Positions 51,321 to 60,856 of a stretch of DNA of 64,000 bases are shown here, in pieces. Within the stretch, counting starts at the first letter, position 1. Each line of letters begins with the position of its first letter. The position numbers and the translations under genes are program-made. Origin of the DNA: JAFAXA01 sp963777325 (GTDB lineage: Bacteria; Pseudomonadota; Alphaproteobacteria; Acetobacterales; Acetobacteraceae); the NCBI GenBank assembly GCA_963777325.1, contig CAVZQE010000022.1, forward strand, positions 682,001 through 746,000. The letters run 5' to 3'. The notes under the pieces are model-generated. The model was not told the DNA's origin, did no database searches, and saw only the letters and a program-made list of their open reading frames with translations.

Positions 51321-52736
51321 ATGCAACCGACGCTCCTTCGTTCCTGCCGCCGCGCCCGTGTTGCGGCGGGCGGCGGCTTCGCCGCGCTTGCTCCGATGCC
51401 CGCCTTCGCCGCGCCGCATGCCGGGCCGGTCCCCGGCCTTGTCTGGGGCATCCCCTTCATCGGCGTGCTGCTGTCGATCGCGCTGCTGCCGATGCTGGCC
51501 GAGCGGCTCTGGCACCGCCGCATGGGCACGATCGCCGCGCTCTGGGTGCTGGCGCTGCTCGTGCCGCAGGCGGTGCTGCAAGGTCCGCAAGCGGCGGCCG
51601 GCGGCGCGTGGCACGCCATTCTGATCGAGTACTTGCCATTCGTGACGCTGCTGCTCGCCCTGTACACGGCGGCGGGCGGCATTCTCGTGCGCGGCGGCAG
51701 GCTCGGCAGCCCGGCTGCCAACACCATGCTGCTGGCAATCGGCGCCGCGATCGCCGGGGTGATGGGCACGACCGGCGCGTCCATGGTGCTGATCCATCCG
51801 CTGCTGCGCGCCAACGCCCACCGCACGCGCAAGGTGCATCAGGTCGTGTTCTTCATCATCATCGTCGGCAATGTGGGCGGCGCGACGTCGCCGCTGGGCG
51901 ATCCGCCGCTCTATATCGGCTTCCTGCATGGCGTCCCGTTCTTCTGGCCGCTGACCCGGCTCTGGCCGCAATTGCTGCTCGCGGCGGTGTTGCTGCTCGC
52001 GCTGTTCTATCTCGTGGATCGCCGGTCGGCCAAAATCGACCCGATGCCGCCGCCGGCCGAGCGTTTCCACGTGCGCGGCTGGACGAACCTCGCGCTGATC
52101 GGGGTGGTGGTCGCGGCCGTGCTGGGGCAGAGCGTCTGGCATCCCGGCGACATCGTGCTGTTCGGCCAGCCCATCGGCGTCGAGCGGCTGGCCGGAATCG
52201 CGGTGTTCGCCGGCGTCACGCTGCTCTCGGCCTCGACGACGGCGCGCGCGGTGCGGCAGGGCAATATGTACAGCTGGGGGCCGATCGAAGAAGTGGCCAA
52301 GCTGTTCGCGGCCATCTTCATCACCATCGGCCCGGTGCTTGCGATGCTCCAAGCCGGGTTCGACGGGCCGCTCGCGCCGCTGCTGCGCCTCACCTTCGAC
52401 GCGCACGGACAGCCGCTTCCCGTCGCGTATTTCTGGCTCACCGGCATTCTGTCGGCCTTTCTCGACAACGCGCCGACCTATCTCGTGTTCTTCGAGCTGG
52501 CCGGCGGCGATGCCGGGCATCTCACGACCGACCTGACCCTGATCCTCGAAGCGATCTCGGCGGGCGCCGTGTTCTTCGGCGCGCTGACCTATATCGGCAA
52601 TGCCCCTAATCTGATGGTGCGTTCGATCGCGGCGCATCGCGGCGTTCGCATGCCGGGCTTCTTCGGCTACATGGGCTGGTCCTGCGGCCTGACCTTGCCG
52701 GTCTTCGCGCTGCTCACGCTGCTGTTCTACTACTGA
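51321..52736 (+). CDS. NhaD-type sodium:proton antiporter (ArsB/NhaD superfamily)
   Basis: The 471-residue protein has a signal-like start followed by about 12 membrane segments (WGIPFIGVLLSIALLPMLAE, FVTLLLALYTAAGGILV). Signature loops GGATSPLGDPPLYIGFLHG and GILSAFLDNAPTYLVFFELA mark the NhaD branch of the ion-transporter superfamily. It should expel Na+ in exchange for H+ across the inner membrane. It is divergent from coxG, with 52 bases between. Confidence 0.85.
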   Translation: MQPTLLRSCRRARVAAGGGFAALAPMPAFAAPHAGPVPGLVWGIPFIGVLLSIALLPMLAERLWHRRMGTIAALWVLALLVPQAVLQGPQAAAGGAWHAILIEYLPFVTLLLALYTAAGGILVRGGRLGSPAANTMLLAIGAAIAGVMGTTGASMVLIHPLLRANAHRTRKVHQVVFFIIIVGNVGGATSPLGDPPLYIGFLHGVPFFWPLTRLWPQLLLAAVLLLALFYLVDRRSAKIDPMPPPAERFHVRGWTNLALIGVVVAAVLGQSVWHPGDIVLFGQPIGVERLAGIAVFAGVTLLSASTTARAVRQGNMYSWGPIEEVAKLFAAIFITIGPVLAMLQAGFDGPLAPLLRLTFDAHGQPLPVAYFWLTGILSAFLDNAPTYLVFFELAGGDAGHLTTDLTLILEAISAGAVFFGALTYIGNAPNLMVRSIAAHRGVRMPGFFGYMGWSCGLTLPVFALLTLLFYY

Positions 52737-52770
52737 GGCGCAAGCGCGCCGTCCGGACGGAGGAAACGAC

Positions 52771-54222
52771 TTGGCGTCTCACATCAGCAACATCCGGCCG
52801 GAGCCGGACCAGGTTCTGACCGACATCGCCGACTACGTGACCGGCTACGAGATCGCGAGCGATCTCGCCTACGCGACGGCGCGCAACTGTTTGATCGACA
52901 CGCTCGGCTGCGGCCTCGAAGCGCTGGAATACCCGGCCTGCTGCAAGCTGCTCGGCCCCATCGTGCCGGGCACGGTCGTTCCAAACGGCGCGAAAGTGCC
53001 GGGCACGCAATTTCAGCTCGATCCCGTGCAGGCCGCGTTCAACATCGGCGCGATGATCCGCTGGCTCGACTTCAATGACACCTGGCTCGCCGCCGAATGG
53101 GGTCATCCGTCCGACAATCTCGGCGGCATCCTCGCCGTTGCCGACTGGCTGTCGCGAACCGCAATCGCCGCCGGCAAGAAGCCGCTCTCGATGCGCGACG
53201 TGCTGACCGGCATGATCAAGGCGCACGAAATCCAGGGCTGCCTCGCGCTCGAGAACTCGTTCAACAAGGTCGGGCTCGATCATGTGGTGCTGGTCAAGGT
53301 CGCCTCCACCGCAATCGTCGGGCGGATGCTCGGCCTGACGCGGGACGAGATCGTCAACGCCGTGTCGCTCGCCTGGGTCGATGGCCAGAGTCTCCGCACC
53401 TACCGCCACGCGCCGAACACCGGCAGCCGCAAATCCTGGGCGGCGGGCGATGCGACCAGCCGCGCGGTGCGCCTCGCGCTGATCGCGAGAACGGGCGAGA
53501 TGGGCTATCCGTCCGTTCTGACGGCCAAGACCTGGGGCTTCTACGACGTGCTGTTCAAAGGCCGCCCGTTCGCGTTCCAGCGCCCGTACGGCTCGTACGT
53601 CATGGAGAACGTGCTGTTCAAGATTTCCTTCCCGGCCGAGTTCCATTCGCAGACGGCGGTGGAAGCGGCGATGACCTTGCACGACACGCTGCGGGCGGAA
53701 GGCAAGAGCGCGGACGACATTGCCCGCATCACCATTCGCACGCACGAGGCCTGCATCCGCATTATCGACAAGCAGGGACCGCTCGCGAACCCCGCCGACC
53801 GCGACCACTGCATCCAGTACATGGTCGCCGTGCCGCTGATCTTCGGGCGGCTGACGGCGGCCGACTACGAGGACAGCGTCGCCGCTGACCCGCGGATCGA
53901 CGCGCTCAGGGCGAAGATCACCTGCGTCGAAGACCCCGCCTATACGCGCGACTATCACGCCCCCGAGAAGCGCTCGATCGCCAATGCGCTGACGGTGGAA
54001 CTGCACGACGGCACGATCTTGCCCGAAATCGCGGTCGAATACCCGATCGGCCACAAGCGCCGCCGCGCCGACGGCATTCCGCTGCTGGAAGCGAAGTTCC
54101 GCACCAACCTCGCGCGCCGCTTCCCGGCCAAGCAGCAGGAGCGCATCCTCGGCGTGTCGCTCGATCAGGCGGCGCTGGAAGCGATGCCGGTGCAGGACTA
54201 CGTCGATCTCTATGTGATCTGA
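52771..54222 (+). CDS. prpD: MmgE/PrpD family protein (2-methylcitrate dehydratase-like)
   Basis: The 483-residue protein has the PrpD fold with DYVTGYEIASDLAYATARNC near the start, then LIDTLGCGLEALEYPAC, MIRWLDFNDTWLAAEWGHPS and KTWGFYDVLFKGRPFAF. It is close in length to PrpD, which dehydrates 2-methylcitrate in propionate breakdown. The TTG start at 52771 has GGAGG seven bases upstream. The prpB and prpC genes are not here, so the substrate could differ. Its stop overlaps the next ATG. Confidence 0.85.
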   Translation: MASHISNIRPEPDQVLTDIADYVTGYEIASDLAYATARNCLIDTLGCGLEALEYPACCKLLGPIVPGTVVPNGAKVPGTQFQLDPVQAAFNIGAMIRWLDFNDTWLAAEWGHPSDNLGGILAVADWLSRTAIAAGKKPLSMRDVLTGMIKAHEIQGCLALENSFNKVGLDHVVLVKVASTAIVGRMLGLTRDEIVNAVSLAWVDGQSLRTYRHAPNTGSRKSWAAGDATSRAVRLALIARTGEMGYPSVLTAKTWGFYDVLFKGRPFAFQRPYGSYVMENVLFKISFPAEFHSQTAVEAAMTLHDTLRAEGKSADDIARITIRTHEACIRIIDKQGPLANPADRDHCIQYMVAVPLIFGRLTAADYEDSVAADPRIDALRAKITCVEDPAYTRDYHAPEKRSIANALTVELHDGTILPEIAVEYPIGHKRRRADGIPLLEAKFRTNLARRFPAKQQERILGVSLDQAALEAMPVQDYVDLYVI

Positions 54223-54689
54223 TGGAGGGGGCTGTCGACCGGGTGCGCGCGGCGCTGGCGGCGTCTGGCCATCCGGACACGATCCGCGCCTTTTCGGCTG
54301 GCACCCGCACGGCGGCGGACGCGGCGACGGCGATCGGCTGCGCCGTCGCGCAGATCGCAAAGTCAATCGTGTTCCGCGCGGGCGATACGCCGGTGCTGGT
54401 GATCGCCTCCGGCGCCAACCGGATCGATCCGGCTCTCGTTTCGGAGGCACTTGGCGCGGCGGTCGGAAAGGCGGATGCGGACTGGGTGCGCGAGACGACC
54501 GGCTTCGCGGTCGGCGGCGTCGCGCCGGTCGGCCATCTGACGCCGCCGCGCGTGCTGGTGGACCGGGATCTGCTCGCACTGGATCCCGTCTGGGCGGCGG
54601 CGGGATCGGCCTCGCATGTGTTCCAGACGACCGCCGCCAACCTGGTGCGCCTCAGCGGCGGCCTGGTCGCGGACGTCAGGCAGCGCTAG
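54222..54689 (+). CDS. YbaK/EbsC-family aminoacyl-tRNA deacylase-like protein
   Basis: The 155-residue protein has the YbaK domain, with AIGCAVAQIAKSIVFRAGD and GFAVGGVAPVGH as signatures, and the Lys in IAKSIVF as the conserved substrate-site residue. Members clear mis-charged tRNAs in trans. It shares one base (TGATG) with the PrpD-like gene, so the two are coupled. Confidence 0.85.
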   Translation: MEGAVDRVRAALAASGHPDTIRAFSAGTRTAADAATAIGCAVAQIAKSIVFRAGDTPVLVIASGANRIDPALVSEALGAAVGKADADWVRETTGFAVGGVAPVGHLTPPRVLVDRDLLALDPVWAAAGSASHVFQTTAANLVRLSGGLVADVRQR

Positions 54690-54724
54690 TTGCGCCGGCC
54701 GAGGACGCACGCATATCTCCGCCC

Positions 54725-55855
54725 ATGCTTCCCGACCCGCGCGATCGTCCCGTCTATATCGGCAGCGAAATCTACCGACATTCGACCTACGGGCCGAAGC
54801 ACCCGCTGGCGATCCCGCGCGTCTCGACCTGCACCGACATCTGCCGTGCGATGGGCTGGCTGCCGGACGCGGTGTTCGTGACCGCGCCGATGGCCTCCGA
54901 CGCGGCGATCGCGCGCTTCCACGACCCGGACTACATCGCGGCGCTCAGGCGCGCGGAAGCAACGCAATCGGTCAGCCCCGAGGATAAAGCGCGCTTTCGC
55001 ATCGGCGCGGACGGCAATCCGGTCTATCCCGAGATCTTCCGCCGCCCCGCGACCTCCGCCGGCGGCGTCATGCTCGGGGCCGAGCTGACCCTCGCGGGCG
55101 GCATCGTGCATTGCCCCGGCGGCGGCACCCATCACGGGCGGCCGGCTCGCGCCTCCGGCTTCTGCTATCTGAACGATCCGGTGCTCGGCCTGCTGACCTG
55201 GCTGGATGCGGGGCTCGACAGCGTCGTCTATCTCGATATCGACGCGCATCATGGCGACGGGGTGCAGGACGCCTTCCATGACGACGGGCGGGTGCTGACG
55301 ATCTCGATCCACGAGGCCGGAAGATGGCCGTTCACCGGGCTCGCCGAGGATCGGGCCGGGGGCGCGGCCCGCAACTACCCGGTGCCGCGCGGCTTCAACG
55401 ACACCGAAATGCGCTGGATCATGCAGCATTCGGTGCTGCCGCTGATCCGCGTCCGGGCGCCGCAGGCGATCATGCTGCAATCGGGGGCGGACGCGCTTGA
55501 GGAAGATCCGCTGGCGCGCCTCTCGCTGTCGAACAACGCGCTCTGGGCGGCCGTGGCCGCAATCCGAGATCTGGCGCCGAGGCTGGTCGTGGTCGGCGGC
55601 GGCGGCTACAATCCGTACACGGTCGGCCGCGCCTGGGCCGGGAACTGGGCCACGCTCAACGGCCTCGCCATCCCGGAGCGCACGACACCGGAGGCGGAAG
55701 CCGTGCTCCGTGGTCTGCAGTATAACCGTGCCGCTGGCCGCACGCCGCCGGAGCATTGGTTCACCACGCTTCGGGACGCGCCGAGGGAGGGGAAGGTGCG
55801 CGACGAGGTGCGGCGGCTCGCCGACACCGCACTCGAGGAGACGCTTGCCGCATGA
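54725..55855 (+). CDS. Histone-deacetylase-family (AcuC/acetylpolyamine amidohydrolase-like) enzyme
   Basis: The 376-residue arginase-fold deacetylase has the active histidine pair in CPGGGTHHGRPARASGFCYL and the zinc ligands in YLDIDAHHGDGVQDAF, plus MLQSGADALEEDPL. AcuC-like proteins remove acetyl groups from small amines or acetyl-CoA synthetase. The substrate is not visible from the sequence. Its stop overlaps the DUF192 start. Confidence 0.85.
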   Translation: MLPDPRDRPVYIGSEIYRHSTYGPKHPLAIPRVSTCTDICRAMGWLPDAVFVTAPMASDAAIARFHDPDYIAALRRAEATQSVSPEDKARFRIGADGNPVYPEIFRRPATSAGGVMLGAELTLAGGIVHCPGGGTHHGRPARASGFCYLNDPVLGLLTWLDAGLDSVVYLDIDAHHGDGVQDAFHDDGRVLTISIHEAGRWPFTGLAEDRAGGAARNYPVPRGFNDTEMRWIMQHSVLPLIRVRAPQAIMLQSGADALEEDPLARLSLSNNALWAAVAAIRDLAPRLVVVGGGGYNPYTVGRAWAGNWATLNGLAIPERTTPEAEAVLRGLQYNRAAGRTPPEHWFTTLRDAPREGKVRDEVRRLADTALEETLAA

Positions 55856-56352
55856 TTCGATTTCTACTTTCGGCCGCGCTGCTGGCCGCGACCCTGGCCG
55901 GTCCCCTGGCCACCGGCCCCGCCCGCGCCCAGGGCGACGAGCCGACCCAGGCGCAGGCGGAATTGCCGCGCGAGACGCTCGTCATCGTCACGCAGGACGG
56001 CAAGCGGCACGATTTCAACGTCGAGATGGCGACCAAGCCCGCCGAGCAGAGGACGGGGCTGATGTTCCGCAAATCCGTGCCGGAGGATGGCGGCATGCTG
56101 TTCGACTGGGGCGCGCCGCGCTCCTCCGAGATGTGGATGCGCAATACGGTCGCCCCGCTCGACATGATCTTCATCAACGAGGACGGCACCATTCGCTCGA
56201 TCGCCGAGAACACGGTGCCGGAGAGCCTCGCCATTATCGACAGCCGCGGTCCGGTGCGCGCGACGCTCGAACTCGCGGCCGGGACGACGCAGCGGCTCGA
56301 CATCAGGGTCGGCGACAAGGTGGAGCAGAAGATGTTCGGCAACGCGCCCTGA
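55852..56352 (+). CDS. DUF192 periplasmic protein
   Basis: The 166-residue protein has an N-terminal signal (FLLSAALLAATLAGPLATGP, then ARAQG) and a DUF192 domain with FNVEMATKPAEQRTGLMFRK, MLFDWG, MWMRNTVAPLDMIFIN and the C-terminal strand. DUF192 proteins are small, beta-rich and exported; their role is not settled. The ATG at 55852 overlaps the deacetylase stop. Confidence 0.87.
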   Translation: MIRFLLSAALLAATLAGPLATGPARAQGDEPTQAQAELPRETLVIVTQDGKRHDFNVEMATKPAEQRTGLMFRKSVPEDGGMLFDWGAPRSSEMWMRNTVAPLDMIFINEDGTIRSIAENTVPESLAIIDSRGPVRATLELAAGTTQRLDIRVGDKVEQKMFGNAP

Positions 56353-56353
56353 C

Positions 56354-57280
56354 ATGCGCGCGCTCGTGCTCGCCTGCGCCGTGGCACTGCTCGCCTCGGG
56401 TCCGGCGCATGCGCTGAGCTTCGAGCCGGGCCGCACCGGCGACGGCAGGCCGACGCTCGCGCTGCAAGGCCGCATCCTGCCCGGCGACGCGTCCCGCTTC
56501 CGGGCCGTCCTCGCGCGCTCCGGGCCGGTGTCGCTGTTCGTGCTGAACAGTCCGGGCGGCGCCGTGCTCGACGGGCGGGACATCGCGCGCATGATCCGCG
56601 CCCGCGGCGGCTCGACGCTCGTGCCCGCGCGCGCCGTCTGCGCCTCCGCCTGCTTCCTGCTGTTCGCCGCCGGGCGGCACAAATACGCCGAGCCCGGGGC
56701 GATGATCGGCGTGCACAGCGCCTCCGTGTCGGGCGGCGGCGAGAACACGAGCACGCTCGGCACGACGACCCTGATGGCGCGCGAGGCGGCCGCGTATGGC
56801 GTGCCCGCGTCGATCACCGGCCGCATGGTGACGACGCAGCCGGGGCAGATGGCGTGGCTCGACCGGACCGAGCTGGAAACGATGGGCGCGCAGGTGACGG
56901 CGCCAACCGGCGGTTCGGGCACGCCGGTCGCACCGGGGTCTTCGGGCAACGCCCCGTCCGACTGGACACAGGGCTTCGAGGCCGGGCGGCGGCTTGGTGC
57001 GACGGCGGCGTGCGCGCCGCCCCCGGGCCTCGCCGAGCAGACGGACTGGGTGTCCGGCTGCCGGTCCGGGCAGAAGAGCGGACAGGCGGCCATTGCCGGG
57101 ACGGCGGCCGGCGGGGAAGGGGAGACAGACTGGGAGCGCGGGTTCGATGCGGGACGGCGGTCGCCGCCCGGTCCGGGCGGGGCAGCGCGCTGCGGCGCGG
57201 CGCCTGCTGGCGTTGCGAGCGTGCCCGATTGGGAGGGCGGCTGCCGCTCGGGCCTGCGGTCCCAAGGGCTGTCCCAGTGA
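56354..57280 (+). CDS. Secreted ClpP/crotonase-fold protein with four C-terminal repeats
   Basis: The 308-residue protein has a signal peptide (MRALVLACAVALLASGPAHA). The first 200 residues form a ClpP-like fold with SPGGAVLDGRDIARMIRARG, ARAVCASACFLLFAAGR (Ser in the active-site position) and GAMIGVHSAS. The last 100 residues contain four similar units: DWTQGFEAGRR, DWVSGCRSGQK, DWERGFDAGRR and DWEGGCRSGLR, with cysteines between. The catalytic triad is not fully clear. The ATG is one base past the DUF192 stop. Confidence 0.75.
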   Translation: MRALVLACAVALLASGPAHALSFEPGRTGDGRPTLALQGRILPGDASRFRAVLARSGPVSLFVLNSPGGAVLDGRDIARMIRARGGSTLVPARAVCASACFLLFAAGRHKYAEPGAMIGVHSASVSGGGENTSTLGTTTLMAREAAAYGVPASITGRMVTTQPGQMAWLDRTELETMGAQVTAPTGGSGTPVAPGSSGNAPSDWTQGFEAGRRLGATAACAPPPGLAEQTDWVSGCRSGQKSGQAAIAGTAAGGEGETDWERGFDAGRRSPPGPGGAARCGAAPAGVASVPDWEGGCRSGLRSQGLSQ

Positions 57281-57327
57281 GGGTGACTTGCGCGGCCGCG
57301 TCGCGGCCCATAGGGTCCGGCCGTTAT

Positions 57328-57402
57328 CGGGGCGTGGCGCAGCCTGGTTAGCGCGCGTGTTTTGGGTACACGAGGCCGCCGGTTCGAATCCGGCCGCCCC
57401 GA
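57328..57402 (+). tRNA. tRNA-Pro (anticodon TGG)
   Basis: A 75-base cloverleaf: acceptor CGGGGCG pairs with CGCCCCG, the D-arm is GCGC-loop-GCGC, the anticodon loop is TTTGGGT, and the T-arm is GCCGG-TTCGAAT-CCGGC. Discriminator A; CCA is not encoded. Confidence 0.95.
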
Positions 57403-57434
57403 TCGTGGATGGGTGCAGAGGAGGAGCTAGGGGC

Positions 57435-57740
57435 GTGCGCGCACGGATCTATCAGCGGCCGAAGAGCGCGATGCAGTCCGGCTGGGCCGGGACGCAGGAA
57501 TGGGTGCTGGAGTTCGAGCAGGCGGAGCCGCGCAAGCCCGATCCGCTGATGGGCTGGATCGGCAGCGCTGACACGCTTGCGCAGGTGACGCTGTTTTTCC
57601 CGACGCAGGAGGAGGCGGTCGCCTACGCCGAGAAGCGGGCGCTCCCTTATGATCTCGAATTGCAGCCGAAGCGGCACATCAAGCCGAAGGCCTATGCCGA
57701 CAATTTCCGGTTCGGCCGTAAGGAAAATTGGACGCATTGA
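57435..57740 (+). CDS. ETC complex I subunit, NDUFS4-like (conserved region)
   Basis: The 101-residue protein has the NDUFS4/ETC_C1 domain (WVLEFEQAEPRKPDPLMGWI, then FFPTQEEAVAYAEK and NFRFGRKENWTH). In alphaproteobacteria it is an accessory subunit of the NADH:quinone oxidoreductase. The GTG start at 57435 has GAGGAG upstream. It lies between two tRNA genes. Confidence 0.9.
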   Translation: MRARIYQRPKSAMQSGWAGTQEWVLEFEQAEPRKPDPLMGWIGSADTLAQVTLFFPTQEEAVAYAEKRALPYDLELQPKRHIKPKAYADNFRFGRKENWTH

Positions 57741-57870
57741 CTGACGCCTCGCGCCATACCGCGTGGTTGCGAGCCGAAACCGAAGCAATCCGGCGAGGCG
57801 TGCGAACTGAGGTTGAGTTGCCGCTGCGCTCTCGCGACGGCGGCTGCGGATGTTGCCTGCCGTGAGTTGC

Positions 57871-57947
57871 GCGCCCTTAGCTCAGTTGGATAGAGCAACA
57901 GCCTTCTAAGCTGTGGGTCGGTGGTTCGAGTCCACCAGGGCGCGCCA
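57871..57947 (+). tRNA. tRNA-Arg (anticodon TCT)
   Basis: A 77-base tRNA with CCA encoded at the 3' end. Acceptor GCGCCCT pairs with AGGGCGC; the anticodon loop CTTCTAA holds TCT; the T-arm is GGTGG-TTCGAGT-CCACC. Confidence 0.95.
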
Positions 57948-57949
57948 TC

Positions 57950-59572
57950 TCAGCCGGGAGCCGGATCGAGCTGATAGAGCCGATGTTCGGGGAGCGTCCG
58001 TATAAGGTGCGCATCCGGCAAGCTTCCGGACAATCGCCTGTGGCGGTCATAGACGGCGACGTACACCGCGCTAAACCGGTCGAACAGGTCCGGAAAACGG
58101 TTCCGCAGCTCGCTCAGCCAGGCCCGCAGGGTCGCATCGTCGGCCAGCGCGAGCGGACGACTGTCGCTCTCCACCTGGAACGCTCGCAGCGGGACATCGG
58201 CGTTCCGGTAGAGCACCGGCTGCTGACCGCGTTTCAGGTAAAGTTCGGGGACCAGAACGCCGTCGTGCGTCGCCAGCGCAACGATCTTGTCCAGGGGCGG
58301 ATTCCAGCGGCCAGGGTCACGCAGCGGTGAGGCGTAGGCGGTGTTCTGGTCGAACTGGAACAAGACCGACCCGGGCTTCAGCGAGGCAAAGGCCGTCCGA
58401 TAGGTTTCGATGATGCCGTCGGAAGCGCGCCAGTCCGCGGCGACCGTCCCGATCCGGAACAGGAACGCCAGCGCCAGCGCCAGCGCCGCGACTCGCTGCA
58501 GGCGCGGGTCGACCGCGCGTAGATCGAGGAATCCCGCGAGCACGAACGCGACCGCCAGACCATACCGCACGGGCACACCGCCGGACGCGAACACGTAGAG
58601 CGGCGCGACGAGAGCGATCGCGGGAAGCATGAGGACTACGAGGAGGTTTCGCGGCTCGCAGCGCAGCCACCCTCTGCCGATCGCCACGACCGACACGATG
58701 CCGAGGCTCGCGAGCAGGGCCGCATCGCCGAGGCGGTTGCCGAACGTAAGCGCCTCGACGAACATGATGATCTTGGTGCCGATTTGCAGGAGATCGAAAT
58801 TGATGGCGCCGCCCAGCTCGCCAGTGCTGCTTTGCAGCAGAAGCAGCGCCGGCAAGACGAGCGGCACGACCACGGCCGCCAAATGCGCCAGGGTGCGGCG
58901 CGGCGACACCCCCTCTTCGAGCAGACAGCCGAGTTCCCAGAAGCCGACCACCTCCGCGAACACCGCCAGCGGGAAGAGGTGGCAGAAATAGAGGACCAGA
59001 GCACTCCCGCAAGCGGCGAAGGTTCGGGCCACGATCGAGCGGCGGAGCGCGACGTGCAGCGCCAGCGCCCACAGGCTGAGGCCGAGCCCGAGCAGATTGT
59101 TCTCGTAGCCGCGCAGCAGGATCCAGTTGTACAGGAAAAGGAAGCTCAGCAGCGGCAACGGCGACCAGCGACCGTTGGCGGCACGACTAAGAATGATCGT
59201 GCCCGACGTCATGAGGGCCAGCGTCGCCAGCACGACAAGGAGCGTGGCCTGCTCGACCGTCATGAGCCTGGCCAGTCCCGGAACGATCACATCCAGGGCG
59301 AGATCGGGGACGGCATCCCAGTGAACGGCGAAATCGCGCGCGTAGGCGGCGGGGTCGGTCAGTATCTCAAGCCGGACGACATTGAAGAAGTGCTGTGACA
59401 GCGGCGGCAGGCCGACCAGGAGAACCGGAACGGAGGCAAGTGCCGTTCCGACCAGCCAGAGGAGCCAGAGGCGGGCGGGGTTTCCGACGATCCATTGGGC
59501 CAGTGTCGGTGTACGTGATGTCTGATGGCGCGTCAGGCGCAATCCGAAGCGCTCAAAGAACAAGCTGTGCAA
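57950..59572 (-). CDS. Large polytopic membrane protein of unknown function
   Basis: The 540-residue protein has about ten hydrophobic segments in its first 370 residues (LLVVLATLALMTSGTIIL; LLSFLFLYNWILL; AVVVPLVLPALLLLQ) and a soluble C-terminal part. The layout is like GT-C glycosyltransferases or hypothetical membrane proteins of polysaccharide clusters, but no D-x-D motif is evident and no sugar genes are near. Function unknown. The gene starts near 59572 and ends two bases after the tRNA-Arg. Confidence 0.65.
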   Translation of the reverse strand: MHSLFFERFGLRLTRHQTSRTPTLAQWIVGNPARLWLLWLVGTALASVPVLLVGLPPLSQHFFNVVRLEILTDPAAYARDFAVHWDAVPDLALDVIVPGLARLMTVEQATLLVVLATLALMTSGTIILSRAANGRWSPLPLLSFLFLYNWILLRGYENNLLGLGLSLWALALHVALRRSIVARTFAACGSALVLYFCHLFPLAVFAEVVGFWELGCLLEEGVSPRRTLAHLAAVVVPLVLPALLLLQSSTGELGGAINFDLLQIGTKIIMFVEALTFGNRLGDAALLASLGIVSVVAIGRGWLRCEPRNLLVVLMLPAIALVAPLYVFASGGVPVRYGLAVAFVLAGFLDLRAVDPRLQRVAALALALAFLFRIGTVAADWRASDGIIETYRTAFASLKPGSVLFQFDQNTAYASPLRDPGRWNPPLDKIVALATHDGVLVPELYLKRGQQPVLYRNADVPLRAFQVESDSRPLALADDATLRAWLSELRNRFPDLFDRFSAVYVAVYDRHRRLSGSLPDAHLIRTLPEHRLYQLDPAPG

Positions 59573-59874
59573 TTTTGGATGACTTTCGAAATAGTGCTGC
59601 TTATTTCAGAGAGAACCGTTTCTCTCCCTTCCGGAGCCAATCACCGGGCCGGGTTGTCCCACCTCTCGCGCCAAAGTAGTCGATGACGTATCGAAAGTGT
59701 GCCGCCTTTTGTCTCGGTCGAGGGTTCTGAACACAAATTTAAGGTGGGTCCGGAGACGCGGCCGGTTCATTGCAAACGAATTGGCTTCGGGGCCGCTGGT
59801 CTCTGGTTCAAATAAGCGTGTCATGGCTCCGGAGCACTTGACGGGGGACGCCTCGTCCCCACCCGCCGGGGATG
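59573..59874. other. 302-base intergenic region between the membrane-protein gene and the ABC operon
   Basis: No gene supported. A perfect hairpin, GGGGACG-3-CGTCCCC at 59844-59860, lies 15 bases past the permease stop (minus strand) and may be a weak terminator; no T-run follows. Promoter sequences for the membrane-protein gene should lie in this stretch but are not obvious. Confidence 0.45.
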
Positions 59875-60852
59875 CTACGCGGCGCGGCGGCGGGTCAGCC
59901 CGGCCTGGATGACCACGGCGATCAGCAGGAAGGCGCCGCTGGCGAGACCCTGATAGGCGGCGCTCAAGGTGCCGATCTGGTTGATCACGTTCTGGATCAG
60001 CCCGAGCAGCAACGCGCCCGAGAGCGCGCCGAGCAGGGTGCCGACGCCGCCGGTCAGCAGCACGCCGCCGATCACCGCGGCGGCGATCGACTGCAACTCG
60101 TAGCCGGTGCCGGCGGCCGATAGTCCGGAATAGAGATGCGCGGCCAGCAGCGCACCCGACAGTCCTGCAAGGCCGCCGCTCAGGCAGTATGTCTGGATCT
60201 TGGTCCGTTCCACCCGCACACCGAGCATGCGGGCCGCCTCCTCGTTGCCGCCCACGGCGAAGACGGCGGCGCCGAAAGCGGTGCGGTTCAGCACGAGCGC
60301 GGCAGCGGCATAGGCGAGCACGAGAATCCAGATCAGGTTGTTGACGCCGAGCACCGAGCCGTTGGCGATCACGGCGAAGAAGCCGGGCTGTCCGATCACC
60401 AGGCTCTCCCCGGCGAGCGCGACCGCCGCCCCCTTGATCGCGAGCAGCGCCGCCAACGTGACGATGAACGGCGCCATCCTCGCCCGCGCGATCAGGTAGC
60501 CGTCGATCAGCCCGACCAGCAGACCCATCAGCACCGGACAGGCCAGCGCGGCACCCCAGCCATACGGCACGGCATAGGCGGCGAGCACGGTGCCCAGCCC
60601 GACGATGGAGCCGACGGCGAGATCGAACCCGCCCAGGATGATCACGAAGGTCTGGCCGATCGTGACCAGTCCGACGAAACTCGCCGCCGTCACGATGTCG
60701 CCGAGATTGCCCGGCTGCAGGAAGTCCGGGAACGCCATTCCCGCCGCGATTACCGCCAATGCCAGCACCCCCACCGCGCCACGGGACTGGACCAGTTCGA
60801 TGAGCCGCCGCCGCCGCTCTCCGCCTCCCTGCGCCGCCACGACCGCCGCCAT
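59875..60852 (-). CDS. Ribose-type sugar ABC transporter, permease 1
   Basis: A 325-residue permease of the RbsC/BPD_transp_2 family with eight to ten membrane segments. Typical signatures are TIGQTFVIILGGFDLAVGSI, GLGTVLAAY and AVGGNEEAARMLGVRVERTK. Together with permease 2 it forms the membrane channel of the importer. Its start lies five bases after the permease 2 stop. It ends the operon. Confidence 0.9.
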   Translation of the reverse strand: MAAVVAAQGGGERRRRLIELVQSRGAVGVLALAVIAAGMAFPDFLQPGNLGDIVTAASFVGLVTIGQTFVIILGGFDLAVGSIVGLGTVLAAYAVPYGWGAALACPVLMGLLVGLIDGYLIARARMAPFIVTLAALLAIKGAAVALAGESLVIGQPGFFAVIANGSVLGVNNLIWILVLAYAAAALVLNRTAFGAAVFAVGGNEEAARMLGVRVERTKIQTYCLSGGLAGLSGALLAAHLYSGLSAAGTGYELQSIAAAVIGGVLLTGGVGTLLGALSGALLLGLIQNVINQIGTLSAAYQGLASGAFLLIAVVIQAGLTRRRAA

Positions 60853-60856
60853 CGCC

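Noticed and set aside
50970..52637. 555-residue minus-strand frame opposite the antiporter gene
   Set aside because: Arg/Glu/His-rich shadow; the plus-strand frame has membrane segments and NhaD motifs.
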